Below, piece by piece: positions 38,440-52,803 of a stretch of DNA of 64,000 bases (its first letter is position 1; each line of letters opens with the position of its first letter). Made by a program: the position numbers and the translations under genes. A model generated the notes under the pieces. The model saw only the letters and a list, made by a program, of their open reading frames with translations, was not told the DNA's origin and did no database searches. This DNA is from Eublepharis macularius (Eukaryota; Chordata; Lepidosauria; Squamata; Eublepharidae): NCBI RefSeq assembly GCF_028583425.1, contig NC_072805.1, positions 13,650,001-13,714,000 of the forward strand, read 5' to 3'.

Positions 38440-39640
38440 GAAAGAATTGACTAATTGTGTAAAGAAGTATTTTCTTTTGTCTGTGCTGAATCTGTTTCCC
38501 AACTTTGACTTGTTTTAGTTTTGTGAGAGAGGGAGAAAAAATTGTCTTTGCCTCTCCAGTCTCTCAGTGCTATGCAGAATATTAAAAACAGCTGGCCTCA
38601 GCATTATTCTATCCTTCTAAGGAAGGTTCTCCAGACTCTTGATCACCTGCCTGCACCTTTTCTGCAGCTCATCTTTTTAACAGAACCAAGAGCTTATATG
38701 AAAGGATGTAGTGTGCCATGTAACTACCGTTTTGTGACTTAAAGTGTCACATTTTAAGATTTGTTTTTTTCAAATTGATGAGGTATAATACGGCTTTCTT
38801 TCCCTGGCACTCATTGGGCATTGCAGCATGCCTTGGATGCTTGCTGCAGGGAAAGATGAAATTGTAAGACTTGGGGTAAACGACCTTGTAAATTTGGCCA
38901 AAGCTTGTTATGAAACTGCGTATCCACATAGCAAATGTTAAAGAGTTTTTGAGCTCCAGCAATAGCCATATGTAACAGTAGAGTGGTCCCGGTGTTGGTC
39001 ATGAAAGCAACAAAGGGGTCTACACATGCAGGGGTCTACACATGCATGTAAGAAGAAAAGTATAATGCTTGCAGAAAGTCTGCAAACCTTTGTATCCAAC
39101 CAGGACATGATGAAATATCATTAATTCCTTTGCAGCCTCAAGGTTATACCAGGGGAACATGCCGTGCATTGCACTGCATTGCCCTTGACAACTGTCTAGA
39201 AGCCTCATTTTGTTGCAGTGTGGCATCTGCACCGGCTCCATCCTGCCTGCCAGATGCAATTCAAAGTAGTGGTTTTGACTTCTTAAGGCCTCAGTGGCTT
39301 GGGCCCAACATACTTCTGAAGCGGCTCTCTCTTGTTTGTACTTGACCATTCTCATGCCAAGATCCAAGCATACGGATACAGAGAATTTGTGGAACTTCCT
39401 CACCTCAAGCCTGTATAATTTCCCGAAGAGATGCAACACTTTTTGCTCTTTGGGCCTGAATTCTGCAGATGTGGGGGTGCCTTCAGTTTAATTTAACTGG
39501 GTGCTTTATTTATGAAATGGTTATTTTTAGTTCTTGTCCTGTTTTTTGAGTCTGGGTTAAATATAAGGTCTTTTCTTTGATGCTAAACTAAAGATTCGGT
39601 GTTAAAAGTCTGTTGGCCTAATGAGATCTCATTTTAAACT
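38440..39640. other. Intergenic, mostly unassigned
   Basis: A possible old L2-like ORF2 remnant at about 39230-39500 (weak similarity to the LINE C-terminus). Otherwise nothing. Confidence 0.3.
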
Positions 39641-39649
39641 CCAGCTAAC

Positions 39650-39658
39650 CGTGTTTGC

Positions 39659-39722
<64 letters not shown>
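39650..39722. repeat. (GT)n-(GA)n compound microsatellite
   Basis: A gt run of about 11 units passes directly into about 20 ga units. Confidence 0.95.
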
Positions 39723-42700
39723 CTTGAGTCTCCTTGGCTTATCCCTTGTAAATAGCCAGTGTTGTACTCATATTGCTTTCTCAGCTTACTTCATGCACCT
39801 TATGGCAAGGCTGTACTGCAAGACAACAGTCTTCTAAGTGCCATGTTACCTTCTTGCTTTTCATTGTATTGTATGTTCCAGCACATAATAGGTTTTCCTC
39901 TGTGCCAGGGCAGAGGGGAAGTGGCCTGTTGCTCATATGTATGTATTAATTTACATGCCTTAAAATTAAAAATGGGCCAGCTGGAGAGATCTGGTTTCTG
40001 GCACCCTCACTGTGCCTACCTACCTGTGTAGGGTGACCACACGAATTGTTACCTATAGAATTTGATGGGAGAGAATTGGAAGATGTTCCAGTTTTAATCT
40101 TCTAATTTGTGAGATCAAGAGGTGGCAGTGGGCTACAGAAGAGATGCCATTGTTGCCCTGGGGTGAGATAGTAAATATAGTTTTTCATATTGGAGATTGC
40201 TGGGGACCAGAATGGGTGTGATTTATTTATTTACCTTATTTATGGCCTGCCTTTCTCCCCAAGTCCAGACAGATTGCAGAGTTCAAAACAATGCAGTCGG
40301 ACACAACAAGGCATTCATTGAACAGCGCAATAGGATTAAGATTATGCAAAATCAGAAACACTGAGGAGCCAGCATCAGTCCATAATCAATTGCTCTTTGT
40401 TTCGGATGAAGTCGGTCTTCCTTTCCATATACTTGCGTTGGCTTGAACAATTCTCATATAAAAAGGGACGAAATAAAAGTTTTGTTTTAGGCTATGCACT
40501 TTCAAAGTTCCCATTCAGGCATGTAGTTAGTACTATATGTAGAACTGAATGTCTCCCGCTCTACCATTGTGGCATGGATTCCTTCTACAGTGGCACAGTT
40601 TACGTAAAGTAGTTTATGAAGATTTTGGCTTTTCTTACGTCTTGAAAAGGTTCTCGCTATTTTCATTTTTCATAGCAAGTTCAGCCTCTGGGCAAATTTA
40701 TACTCTACATTGAGATCTGTTTTAAATTAATTAAATAGTCCTAGCTTTCTCCAAAGAATCCCAGGGATTGTGTAGGATGCGGTTGTGGATTCTCATAGAG
40801 ATCTCTTGTGCTACTCTCAGAACTAAAGTAACCAGGGGTCAGGGGGTGACTATTAAGTGTTATCTTAATATGGGTTCTTCAACACATTGGAGTTAGTTTC
40901 CCAGTAACTGAGGTTCTAAGTTGAGATTTAAACCCCCAGTTAGTGGGGAAGAAAACCATTAGTTGGCTAATACTATTAACAGCAAGCAAGACCCTGATAA
41001 CTAGCTAGTTTTATGGGGGAGTACCTTGAGAAGGGGGCAGAAGGTTTGCCTTTCCCAAACCCTTTGCAGGTTTAGAAAGTTGTGCAATTGGACTCGCAAG
41101 ATGCTATTCTTAAAGAACGTTGGTGTTATTCCAATATTTGCATTATGCAAAGCGTACATTAGTTGAGGTTAAAAAATGATGGATGGCCATGTGAAAAGCA
41201 AAGCAAGCAGTTCAGATTCCTCTATCATCTTCGATCCACATCAAATGTACCCATTTCCCCTCCGCCCGCCAAAGACAACTGCCCACAGGCTCTACTGTTC
41301 TCCAGACTGTTCACCAGTGTTTGAAAGATAAGCATTCCCTGATTTAGAACAGAGGCCCTTTTCTGACCAGTCCTGTGAAGTTTTATCACTATCAGAAGGG
41401 CAACGAGTCATGGTTCATCTTATTTTATCCTTTATCCAATCATATCTACCAAAGCAGTTCTTTTGGTCCGCTACATTTGGCAAGAAGATTGTGTAACTGA
41501 AAAGAGAACTTGTTTCTGTCAAAAAACGGCCAGTGTTGGGCAGTAACCTTCACTGAACAAAACTGTTATTTGGTGATGGATTTGATACCTAGCTGGTGGT
41601 CTCATCAGCTTGTGAAGTATAAAAGGGGGTAGGATGGAGTGATAAAGTGCCCGTCAGTCACACACCTTTAAATCCCCTGCCCGGAGACCTCTGTACCCCT
41701 CCCTTGGCACTGCACATGAACCACTGATGTAATCCTGAAAAAATGCTTCTTTGGTCTGGACCTTTTTGGAGTGAATATTTGCATCGTTCCCCTGTGTTGT
41801 GATTGGTCAGTGGTGAACCCTGCTCCTTCCCAGGGAAACCCCTGAAATACTGACCTAACAACCACGGGTTCTCTTCAGCTTTATTTCAGCTCTGTTTTGT
41901 GGGAGTCTGACCCACAAAGAGTAAAAGTTGCAACCAGGGCATCTGACTTAAACAGGCTCTGAATTTCCTCCTTTCATCCCTATGTTTTCATTTCCTTCCT
42001 CCCATTTTCTTATCTTTGTATGCTTAGAACAAAGCTTTTTAAAAATTGGATCTTTCATCCGAGAGACTGTGTGAATTCCTCGTTAGTCTGTGCTCTATGC
42101 ATCTACTGAAGATATTAAGAGTGGAAAGCTTATTGTTTAGCACAGCTGGGCTTCTTCCTTGGGCAAAGAAAATTATCTTTCTTGCCATGGGAACAGAAAC
42201 CCTGGACTCGCCTGGAGCAGTCTAACATCGTCACGTGTAGTTACTAATCTCCAGGTGGTGGCAGATCTACTGGTTCAGCTGGATTTTAAGGTGCTGTAGG
42301 GCCTACATAAAGCCCTTGCTTAACCATATGGAAACCCAAAGACCTGGAAATGCTTATGGGCCTGGCATGTCATGAAGGACTTGACTAAAGCAGAAAAGCT
42401 CGGAGCGCTGCAGCTGAGAAACAAAAAGACTCTACTTGCAGAGTGTGTTAGAACAGAGAACTGTGTGATAGCAGGAGATGTATATTTAGCCTGGCCAGAG
42501 TCTTGAGGTATCGTTTCTCCCAGAAGGGAAACAAAGAATGTCTATAAAACCTTTTCATAGGGAAACTGCTAGAAGGTTGAAATGTGGCAGATGAGAAGGG
42601 GGAAGAGATGTCAAGAATTCTTGGGGAGCATTTGACCTTGTGTGGTCTGAACAGATTTGGTGCCAGAAACAAGATGGGCTCGTTTCTGAAAGATTTTTGT

Positions 42701-43261
42701 TCTTAGTTTCTTTTTTCTTGTTTTTTTTTTAGTTTTCTTGGTTTTTTTAGCGGTATATCTTTTAAAAATATTTATATTCTTTCCTGTAATTTGCAATATG
42801 TTTTTGTTATACTTTATATTATTTAATAAAATTATTCTACAAAAACGGTGTGCTTGTTTATTGCAAAAGACTTGGATTGGGAAGAATGTTGCAACTTTGT
42901 CTCGCGTCACTTGTTAAATATCATTTGGGACATACTCCTTGCTTTATATTTGACCCTTAGAACTCATAAGACTCTGAAAATACTCAGGAGAGAGAAAAGG
43001 CCAGAAGTGTGTTTGGGTGCTGTCAAAGGAGGGAAAAGCTATCCATCTTAGTAACTCCTAGGTTGGAGATCTTCTGGGTGAGGAAGTATAATACATTGTA
43101 TGTATTCTTTCTGGTGGATTTGCTTTCTGTTAGCATGTTAAGCTTTATATATGAACTGCATTCATAAATCTTAATTGTAGTATTACATGATTTATCTATC
43201 TTCCCGCTAGAAATCTAAAAGAATGCTATGCATATGCTATAACAAACTCTTACAAGGGGAT
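39723..43261. other. Intergenic stretch with little recognisable
   Basis: A reversed LINE/SINE 3' tail at about 40205-40395 (tttatttatttaccttattt) is the only repeat that I can suggest. No gene seen on either strand. Confidence 0.4.
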
Positions 43262-43405
43262 CATAGTTTCAGTAAAGTTACTGTGTTGGTCTGTAGTAAA
43301 AGAGCAAGATTCGAATCCAGTAGCACTTTTAAAGACTAACTACATAACTACATTTCCAGGGTATGAGCTTTTGAGAGTCAAAGTTTCCTTTTCTTCAGAT
43401 CATAG
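43262..43405. repeat. Copy of the HHR-bearing hairpin repeat
   Basis: Has ttggtctgtagtaaaagag and atccagtagcac. The minus strand keeps CTGAAGA and AAAAGCTCAT (about 43361-43402) with a decayed stem II. Confidence 0.45.
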
Positions 43406-44043
43406 TGCAACATAATGGGACGGAGTGGGTGGCCTCAGGCAGTGCTCCTTTTGAGCCACCATTCTGAGTGTATTTATGTATTTACATCTTCATTTATACC
43501 CCACCATATGTATTTCTGCCTTATTGCATGAGATGCTTCAGGCATCAAAGTGGGCAATGGATCACACATACAGGAGCAGTGGGGCTGCACCAAAGACAGA
43601 GCAAAGGAGTAATAATGTAGTGGAAAGCAAAATTATACTTCTCCTAAGCATGTGCATAAGTATCTTCAGGGGTATCTGTAAAATTGTTTGCCGAAGCCAA
43701 TGGAACGGAGGCAATGGAACTTCAGAGGGGAAGTACCACAGAATAAAATCATTTTTCTTCCCATTGCGCTATTGTTTTTTTTAAAAAGTTCCATGAAATC
43801 ATCTCCCATGATGCTTTGCATAGTCTCAAAGATATGCAAATCGCTTTCTGTTGGCCTGGCCATCTCCGCTGTTTCCAATATGATATGAAAGTTAGTATAG
43901 AAAAAAATGCACGAATTAAGGTCTAGTGGTGAAAAATGGCAAAGGAACAGTTTTCAGGAAAAGATGCATGATTCCAAAAGGAAAAAAACTTCATGGTAAG
44001 AAGTGGTTGTTCCTTGGGTGGCAATGTTCACAATATTGGGCAC

Positions 44044-44408
44044 TAGAGATGGGCACAAATTGAAATACAAACCAAAGTTCGGCATAAATTGGGCCAGTTC
44101 ATGGTTTGCAAACCAGCAGTTAGTCGAAGCCCATTTCTTACAAACTACCATGAACTTTAGGCTGGTTCATTAGGTTCATTTTTTGGTTCATCGCTGTAGA
44201 CAGTCTGGTGCTGATCAATCAGTTTCCTAGGCAACGGGATGGGCTTTCTGCAGACCCAGAAGTGACGATTTGCTGACCCGGAAGTGGCGCTTTCACGAAC
44301 CAGACTGGTTCGTGAACCAGGGCAGGTTCATGAAAGTTCGTTGTTTGTAAGACGTGATGAACCATGAACTGCACGGTTCATTTTTTCCCCAGTTTGTGCC
44401 CATCTCTG
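44044..44408. mobile_element. hAT-type MITE, agagatgggcac family
   Basis: Termini tagagatgggcac and gtgcccatctctg, with 8-bp target duplication ttgggcac/ttgggtac (44036-44043, 44409-44416). Interior with repeated ggttca/tgaacc motifs. Relatives at 55351-55986 and 58783-59180. Confidence 0.75.
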
Positions 44409-44416
44409 TTGGGTAC

Positions 44417-45720
44417 CATCCAGCAAATGCTAGTCATGTCTCTGACCCAACAACACATGGGTGCAACTATTGTTGGATTGGGCCCACTTAAGTGAGGCTT
44501 TTGCACTGGTTACAGAATTAGTAAACATTTGAAAGCATAAATCGTTTGATTTCTGCATTTGACTTATTACTGCATCTTCCTTGTAAGACTCGTTGCTCTT
44601 GCTGGCCACTATCCACTGGTCACTTCTACTGAAGTCCCCTGACATGAAAGATGGGTCTTAAGGTTTATGGAAAATATGTGGTCACGTGATGGCAGTTTCA
44701 GTAACAGCACAGCTGCAGCCAACCCATGTGGCCCACCTATCTTTTATGGGAAGGGGAGCTGCAGTTCCTAGAGGGCCTCCTATGCTTGCTTACTTCTTAT
44801 ATGTGTATAACCATGAAGGCCAAGGAAGGCTAACAAAACAGAGTTATTCACCTCAAGGTTACACTTCTTGCTCATCATCAGGCGGGTAGCAAAGAAAGGG
44901 TCTTGACACAACATGCGCTCCATTTCTTACTGGAAATGATGCAAGGAATCCTATTGCTCAAATTGTGTTGCGCTCCCAAAGCCAGCCTGAGCAGGCAGAA
45001 GCAATAGGGTTGCCAAATTTGACAGTACTACAATTGGTTCCAGAGTTTGGGGGGCCTGGGGCAGAGGGGCCCCCATCTCATGCCTTCCTACGGACCTACA
45101 TGCATGTACATCCACCACCACCACCACCACTCCATCATGAGCCCTCTCACCACCTGCATTCACAGATGCCTGCATCACCCACATACCCATTCCCTGGTGA
45201 TTCTGGGTAGCGCACATGGCTGGGAGCATGGATGTCAGAGTGCTTATCAAGCAGGTGAGGGAAGGGTGGGCAGGCAGTGGGGAAGACATGTGGTCAGTGC
45301 AGTGGGCCCCACTAAACATTCAGGGCCCCAGCAACTGCCCCAGCTCAGGGGATGCTGATGGTGACCCTGTGCGTACTGATCTGTTCCCTCAAGCAGCCAG
45401 AAAGGGGGGAGCCAGCTACCTTCCAGGAGCGGAGCTCTTCCAAAAAGAACCCAGAAATCTCCCCAAATTGAACTATGACAACAAACTGCAGGGTGTCTGA
45501 GAGGCTGCCTCTTGAAAGATTCTGCCCTGTCTGGGGCTGATTTGTGTGGAGAAGTGTGATGCTATGTAAGGAACCTCTTCAGAGGAATGCAAAGCAGCTT
45601 TGGAAGCACAGCACGAACTGTTGGGAGCCTGAGATGCCATTCCTTAGCCTTGCTCATAACACTTGCCTAGCTGGCCATTTGAGAATTACATGCACCGGAC
45701 TTACTAAGACTTGTTAAAAT
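44417..45720. other. Intergenic, nothing recognised
   Basis: A short (CCA)n near 45112-45132 is the only pattern noticed. Confidence 0.4.
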
Positions 45721-45721
45721 A

Positions 45722-45810
45722 AATCAGGAGTCTGGCGGCATCTTGAAAACTAAGAACTTTTATTCCAGCATAAACTTTGATGAGTCAGAGCTCACTTCAT
45801 CAGGTGCATT
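45722..45810. repeat. Copy of the HHR-bearing hairpin repeat
   Basis: ggagtctggcggcatcttga, ttattccagcataaac and, on the minus strand, CTGATGA with GTGAG/CTCAT stem II (about 45770-45808); the GAAA box has become CAAA. Confidence 0.5.
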
Positions 45811-46004
45811 CAAGTGTATATCCATCAGGCTGATGCTTTTATAGCCAGAAGAGAGAGTCGGGAGGGGAGGGGAGGAGAAGTGTTACTCCTAACAAGTAAG
45901 ACTGATTAAGAATTTTTACTGGCCTTTAATGGTTTTAAAAAAAGTTAAGACTACTGCCAAATATGCAATATAACATTTTTACCATTAGGGTCCAATAAAA
46001 ATGT

Positions 46005-46300
46005 TTGTCTTCCTTATTGCTGAGTGGTAAGCTGCAGTACTGCAGCCCAAGCTCTGCTCATGACCTGAGTTCGATCCTGGCGGAAACCGGGTTCAGGTAG
46101 CCGGCTCAAGGTTGACTCAGCCTTCCATCCTTCCGAGGTCGGTAAAATGAGTACCCAGTTTCCTGGGGGTAAAGTGTAGATGACTGGGGAAGGCAATGGC
46201 AAACCACCCTGTAAAAAGTCTGCCAAGAAAACGTCGTGATGCGATGTCCCCCCATGAGTCAGTAATGACTCGGTGCTTGTTAGGAGTAGGTAAAATACCT
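46005..46300 (+). mobile_element. tRNA-derived SINE
   Basis: Pol III promoter boxes are visible: A-box region tgagtggtaagctgc and B box gttcgatcctgg (46068-46079). The body contains aaggcaatggcaaaccaccc. A different tRNA family from the Sauria SINE copies. Confidence 0.65.
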
Positions 46301-46707
46301 TGCCTTCATTATGTGTATATAAATCTGGAATGATGTGATTGTGTGCCTTGCAGACCACCCTACCTTGAATCATCAGAAAGGCAAACAGAAATTTGTGGTT
46401 TCAAGTTCCTAGACCATCCTGTTCAACAAAATAAGACATCTGTTCATAAATGCTTGTATGACTAGCTTTCCTATGTTACCGGTGCTTTCCATGTCTAAAA
46501 TTGAGGTTTTTAAAACTATTTTAAGTCTTATCATATAACAACAACAAAAATAAAATTCAACAGTAATAGGTTAGGCATACTCATATGCTCAACATACATT
46601 CCAATAGTTGGCTTATTAAACATTAATACTTTTTACAGATATCTTACCATATATCATATTCACTTAGAAGTATTGTCGAAGGCTTTCACGGCCGGAGAAC
46701 GATGGTT

Positions 46708-49700
46708 CATCTTCGTTCTTCTGTGCCTCCACACATGGGACTGCGCAGGCGCAGGCCAGCCGCCGGAGAATTTTCTAGAGCTTCCAAGACTCCGAAGGGG
46801 CCGTTTGTCGCGCGCCTCAGCGACCGTCTTCCCGCCCAAACGGTCACGTGATCCTACAGCGACCAACGGCCCCTTCCCTCAGTTCTCTTCTTGCCGCCGC
46901 TTGGAGAGAACGTGAGCTTCGTTGCTCTGTGCTTTTGTGCTTCGTGCTTTACTCTAACTGATTGCTTGGCTTTTGACTTCGGACTTCGTGACCTCGACTA
47001 TTCTTTGGATCTCGCTTTGGACTTTGACGTGGACTCGGTAATTTGACTCGGACTGTTTTTGACCCTTCTTTCGCGTGCCCCTGAAGATGGCCTCTACGGC
47101 TCTCTTCAAGCATTGCCTAAAATGCCACACTAAAATGGCCAAATCCGATGGCCATGATTTGTGCCTTTTTTGCTTGGGGGAGACCCACAATGTCTCGGCC
47201 TGTAGGATCTGCCAGGGTTTCACCAGCAAGGCCCGGCAGGATCGCAAGGCCCGGCTAAATTCCTCGTTGTGGCAGAAGGTCATGTCGGAGGGAACCCCGT
47301 TACGTCCGTCCAAGGCCGGCCCTAGCCCCTCTGCCGAACGGCAATCAAGAGCTGGCTCAGTGGCCTCCGCGAGGTCGGGGTCGAAACCGCTGCCCCCGAG
47401 TGCCTCGGCGTCGAGAGCGGCCTCTCCAGCGCAGGGACCGGTGCGGCCGCCCCGTAGCGCGTCATCTACCAGGTCGGATCCGAGACCAGCTTCGGAACCG
47501 AGGGTCCTGGTACCGAGTCCCCGGTCGGAACCGACGACCGGTTCGATCCCGATCAAGGCGAAGAGGTCGAAGCCGAGGTCCCCTTCGAAGGCGAGGAGCG
47601 CGTCCGTTCCGAGGTCTTCTTCGGAACCAGCGAAGAAGAAGAAGAAGACCAAGCATCACCGGTCGCCGCGTCCCGCTCCTCAGGAGGAGGTCATCGTGCT
47701 TCCTCACACGCCTTCCCCTCATCTGGGCTCCCCGGAGCCAGAAGACATCTCCGTGCCGGTGCCGGATCCGATGGCCTTCGAGACGGTGCCCGCAGAATTC
47801 TCTTCGGGACCGGAGCCGAGTCCGCGCCGTCGGAGCCGACCATCGCTTCCCCTTCGGTCGCCGAGGCTGGAACCGAGCCCGTCCCCTCGTCGGAGCCGTC
47901 CGTCGCCTGCCCGTCCGTCTCCACCTCCGGTCGGTCGTGAGCGGCATGGTTCCGGGGACAGTGTCCGATCTGTCCGGTCCGCTGCGTCTCGGCATCGACA
48001 GGCTTCCTACCTCCCCTCGCCATACCGTTGCCAATGGGAGGGGGCACCTGCGGGCTTCTCCGTGTCGGAACCGAGGCCTTCGACATCGAGGTCGGCGTGG
48101 GCTCCCCCTCCGCTCCAGGTTCTGGAATCCCAGCTCGGTTCCGATGAGGAGGATGTGGGGAGCTTTGGCGGCTACCAGTCGGAGTCCTGGTCCGAACCAT
48201 CGCCGGCTGAGGAGCTCGTGCCATCGGCGGACTCGCCATTCGAGGACCTCCGCATCTACGCCGACCAGATGGCTAGGATGGCCAAGGCTCTCGAGATGGA
48301 CATCTCTTCGGCAGTCCCCCAGACCAAGGACAAGCTCCTCAAACGTATTTACGGGGACAATCCGGCGTACGTTGGCTTCCCCATGCTCGAGGGTATTGAG
48401 GAGATTGTGGAGAAGGTGTGGCAGGTGCCCTGTGATCAACCTCCAACATCCAAGCGCATCGAGCAGCTTTACAAGATCAAGCAGGGCACCTGGCCGGCGT
48501 TGGTGAAGCACCCTCCACCTTCCTCCTTGGTCACAGAGGAGTTCAACCCCCGGCGATCGGGTCACTCCTCGGTGCCTGCCGATAAGGAGGGCAAGAAGCT
48601 GGATGCCATGGGCAGGCGCCAGTACATTGTTTCTTCACTGGGTCTGAGGATTGCCAACTACCAGACCATCATGGCAGGGTACCAGCTGTACCTCTGGGAG
48701 AAGTTGGCATCCTATACACGAGACCTCCCTCCTGAGCAGAAGGCTGTGGTGTCCCTGCTGCAGACGGAGGCTGTGAGGCTGTCTAAGCAGCAGATGAACG
48801 CTGGGAGCCACGCTGCTGACACTGCTGCTAGAGGGATGGCGTCGGCGGTGGTCCTCAGGCGCCACTCCTGGTTGCGGTCTACGGCCCTGTCCCAAGAGGT
48901 GCGTTCCAGGGTGGAGAGCATGCCATTTGAAGGGGACTCGCTGTTCTCCAAATCGACCGACGAGACCCTGAAGAAAAAGAAGGAGGACCGGCAGACGGCG
49001 CGGTCTTTGGGTCTGGCTCCAGCGGACAAGCCCTCCTCCAGGTCACGGTACGCTCCCCGGTCTGGCCCTTACCACTACCAGGGCAGATACCAACAGCAGC
49101 GGCCGGGCTACCATCAGTATCCTGCCTACCAGCAGCGGCCTTACCCTCCCGCACAACAGCAGAGGAGGCGTCGGCCCTTCAAGCCTCGTCAGGCACAGCA
49201 ACCGGCCCAGCAGAAAGACCAGCAGGGCGCCGGGAGGCAGTACTGACGGGTCGCGCCAGCCGTATCCCCGAACTTTTTGGACAGACTTAGTCCACTCCTC
49301 TCTGAGTGGGAGTCAATAACATCTGACTCATGGGTCTTAACTATTGTTGAACTGGGATACGGGCTGGAGTTTGTTGAGCTGCCTAGATGCAGTTCACCCC
49401 TGACAGCTGTCAATAACACTATGGCCGAGCTGGATGCGGAGATCGTGTCGCTCTTGGCCAAGGGTGCTGTGGAGGAATTGCCCTATGAGGACTCTGTAAA
49501 GGGTTTCTTCTCTAGGTTCTTCCTGGTCCCTAAGAAGGATGGGGGCTTACGTCCCATTTTAGATCTGAGGGGCCTTAATGCCTTCCTCCAGGTGACCAAA
49601 TTCAAAATGGTTACGTTGGCGGCTGTGATCGCCTTACTGAAGCAAGGGGATTGATTTGCGGTTCTTGACTTAAAAGACGCATACTTTCACGTGGGCATAC

Positions 49701-52700
49701 GGAAGGAGCACAGGAAGTACCTGAGCTTTGTTTACCGGCAAAGGGTTTTCCGGTATAAGGTGCTCCCCTTTGGCCTGTCCACTGCCCCACGAGTGTTCAC
49801 TAAATGTGTGGCCCCTGTGGTTTCCTTCCTACGGGAAGAAGGCTGTACCATCTTTCCGTACCTCGATGACTGGCTCATCGTGGCTGAATCGGAGTCTAGG
49901 CTGGTGCAGGACATTGGCGTGGTACTTAGCACTTGCCAACGCCTGGGGCTCCTGGTGAACTTGGAGAAATCCAAGCTGGTGCCCAGCTGCAAGGTGTCCT
50001 ACATTGGTGCACTTTTAGACTCTGTGGAGGGTAAGGCCCTGCTCCCCTTGGAGAGGGCTCGGTCCCTAAGGGGTCTAGTGTCCATGTTTAAAAGGAACCG
50101 GTTCCAGTCTGTGCGCACTATCCAGTGCTTACTAGGGCACATGGCAGCGGCCACCTCTGTGGTGCCTTTCGCTAGGCTGCGTATGCGCCCTCTCCAGAAC
50201 TGGTTTGTGCGGAGGTATGATGCTCTGCTGCACCCTCCGTCCCTCAAATTCTCTATCCCGAGGGTCATCCTCTCCTCCTTGGACTGGTGGCTGTCTGATG
50301 ACAACTTGTTTAGAGGGACCCCTTTTGGGTATCAACACCATGACATCACGGTTACCACTGATGCCTCTCTGTTGGGATGGGGGGCTTACTGTGGTGATGT
50401 GTCTGTGCAAGATGTCTGGTCTGAAAGGGAAAAGACCCTCCATATTAATGTGCTTGAACTAAGGGCCATTCGTTTTGCACTTGTGTCTCTTACAGCACTG
50501 CTGAGAAATCGTCAGGTCTTGGTGCAGACAGACAACACGACTGCCATGTACTACGTGAATCAGCAGGGGGGCACAGTGTCCATGGCCCTGTGCCGGGAAG
50601 CCACGCTCACTTGGCAGTGGGCTATCAGGAACGGTGTGTCGCTCCGTGCTATACACGTGGCTGGGTCAGACAATGCCCGGGCAGATGCCCTCAGCAGGGT
50701 CCCCTTGCTGGACCACGAGTGGGAACTGAACGTAGAGTGCGTTGGGCCGATCTTCCAGATGTGGGGTCATCCAGTGATAGACGTGTTCGCCACTGCGGCG
50801 ACCACCAAGGCCCACACGTTCTGTTCCAGGGCAGGGAGCGACCCCCTCTCTATTGGGGATGCTTTCCAGTTTACGTGGACGCAGGGCTTGCACTACATGT
50901 TTCCTCCATTCCCCTTGATTCCCAGGGTCCTGTGCAAGATAGAGGAGGACGGGACGGACTGCATCCTGGTGGCCCCCTTCTGGCCCCGGCAGGTTTGGTT
51001 CCCGAAGCTCCTGCGGATGTCCCAACGGACATATGTGAGTCTGCCCCCTCGGCAAGACCTTCTCCTAAACGGGAGCCTAGTCCACCACGATCCCAGGAAG
51101 CTGCACCTAACGGCTTGGCGGATCGTTCCTCCCCGGTAGGCTTTACTGACGAGGTGCAGAGAGTCCTCCTGAACGCCCGTCGGCCATCCACTAGGCGCGC
51201 TTATGCGGCCAAGTGGCGCAGGTTTGAACTTTGGGCACTTGCTAAAGGAGTGGTGCCTGACAGCAGTCCCTTGGGGGTTGTATTCGAGTATTTGTGCCAC
51301 TTGCGTGGCCTGGGCTTGAAGGTGTCCTCCCTCAAGGTCCACCTGGCAGCGATATCAGCTGCTCACACCCGAGTTGAGGGTGCTACGGTGTTTTCTCACC
51401 CACAATCCCGCCAGTTCCTTAAGGGCATGTACAATCTTTACCCACCTGTGTCGGCGCCAGTGCCTCGGTGGTCACTGTCTTTGGTGCTCTCACGTCTCAT
51501 GTTGCCTCCGTTTGAACCTATGGCTACATGCCCCTTGGATATGCTATCCTACAAGGTAGCATTCTTGGTGGCCGTCACGTCGGCCAGGAGGGTCAGTGAG
51601 CTGTCTGCACTGCGGTCTGACCCCCCTTTTCTTGTGTTTCATCCCAACAAGGTGGTCCTGCGTCCCTGCCTCGAGTTCCTGCCCAAGGTGGTGTCCGCCT
51701 TCCACCTCTCGCAGGATATCTCACTGCCTGCATTTTTTCCTCAACCTTCCTCTAAGGGGGAAAAGGCCCTTCATTCCCTAGACTTGAAGAGGGCCCTAGC
51801 CTATTACCTGGATAGGACGAAGGAATTCCGCTCCTGTCCTCACCTGTTTGTATGTTTTGGGGCCAAGGACAAGGGTAACAGGGCTTCCTCACAGACCCTG
51901 TCTAGGTGGATTGTGACGGCCATTAGCAAGGCCTATTCCCTGGCAGGGGTGGCTTGCCCGCTCCATGTCAGAGCCCACTCCACGCGGTCCCAAGCATCCT
52001 CTTCGGCACTCCTCAGGGGGGTGCCCCTGGTTAACATTTGTAAAGCAGCCACATGGTCCTCTGCAGACACCTTTGTCAGGCATTACGCCGTTGATGTCAA
52101 TGCGGAGCAGGATGTATCTGTGGCCAAGGCTGTCTTACACTCCCTTTTTTCCTGAGGGAGTTTTGGAATGACTTTCTTGGCGTACCTGCTGGGTACCCTT
52201 GAGTGAAAGTGTGTATATATGTACCTGGGGGTGTGTATATATGTAAATATTGAATATTTATGTGTCCTTACACAGTTTTTTACATAGATGTATATATACG
52301 TATCTATTTATTGTTGTTCTTGTTTGTTCAATAAAATTGTGTTGGACTTCACCCCCGCCTTCCTTATTGTGTGAAGCTTGGTACACTCCCATGTGTGGAG
52401 GCACAGAAGAACGAAGATGAAAACAGGGTTAACATACCTGTAACTTATGTTCATCGAGTTCTTCTGTGCTGACACACAACCCTCCCTCCTACCCCGCTGT
52501 GAACTCCAATGCACAATACTGTGATGGCTGTAACGGATATTGGTGTTTTTAAGGTGTTATGGCTGAAGTGTGTTGGTCAAGCGGCGGCAAAGGAGAACTG
52601 AGGGAAGGGGCCGTTGGTCGCTGTAGGATCACGTGACCGTTTGGGCGGGAAGACGGTCACTGAGGCGCGCGACAAACGGCCCCTTCGGAGTCTTGGAAGC

Positions 52701-52803
52701 TCTAGAAAATTCTCCGGCGGCTGGCCTGCGCCTGCGCAGTCCCATGTGTGTCAGCACAGAAGAACTCGATGAACATAAGTTACAGGTATGTTAACCCTGT
52801 TTT
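46708..52803 (+). mobile_element. DIRS (tyrosine-recombinase) retrotransposon, close to whole
   Basis: Structure is diagnostic of DIRS: inverted terminal repeats (46708-46903 and 52578-52803) and an internal complementary region at about 52388-52478 that copies the outer tips of both repeats joined back to back. Parts: gag-like region with cysteine-rich start (CLKCHTKMAKSDGHDLCLFC) about 47,075-49,246; reverse transcriptase/RNase H about 49,270-51,139 (KDGGLRPILDLR, FPYLDDWLIVAE, QTDNTTAMYYV); tyrosine recombinase to 52,155 (TSARRVSEL, HVRAHSTRSQ, FVRHYAVD). Fossil copy: looks nearly whole, about one break. Open frames and well-matched repeats suggest it is young. It lies within a hairpin retroposon. 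Confidence 0.92.

Noticed and set aside
46005-46090. A tRNA gene (clear A and B boxes)
   Set aside because: No intact cloverleaf or acceptor stem; the unit continues into a SINE body.
47400-48565. Long arginine- and proline-rich frames on both strands inside the DIRS gag-like region
   Set aside because: Other-frame shadows of a low-complexity, GC-rich coding region.
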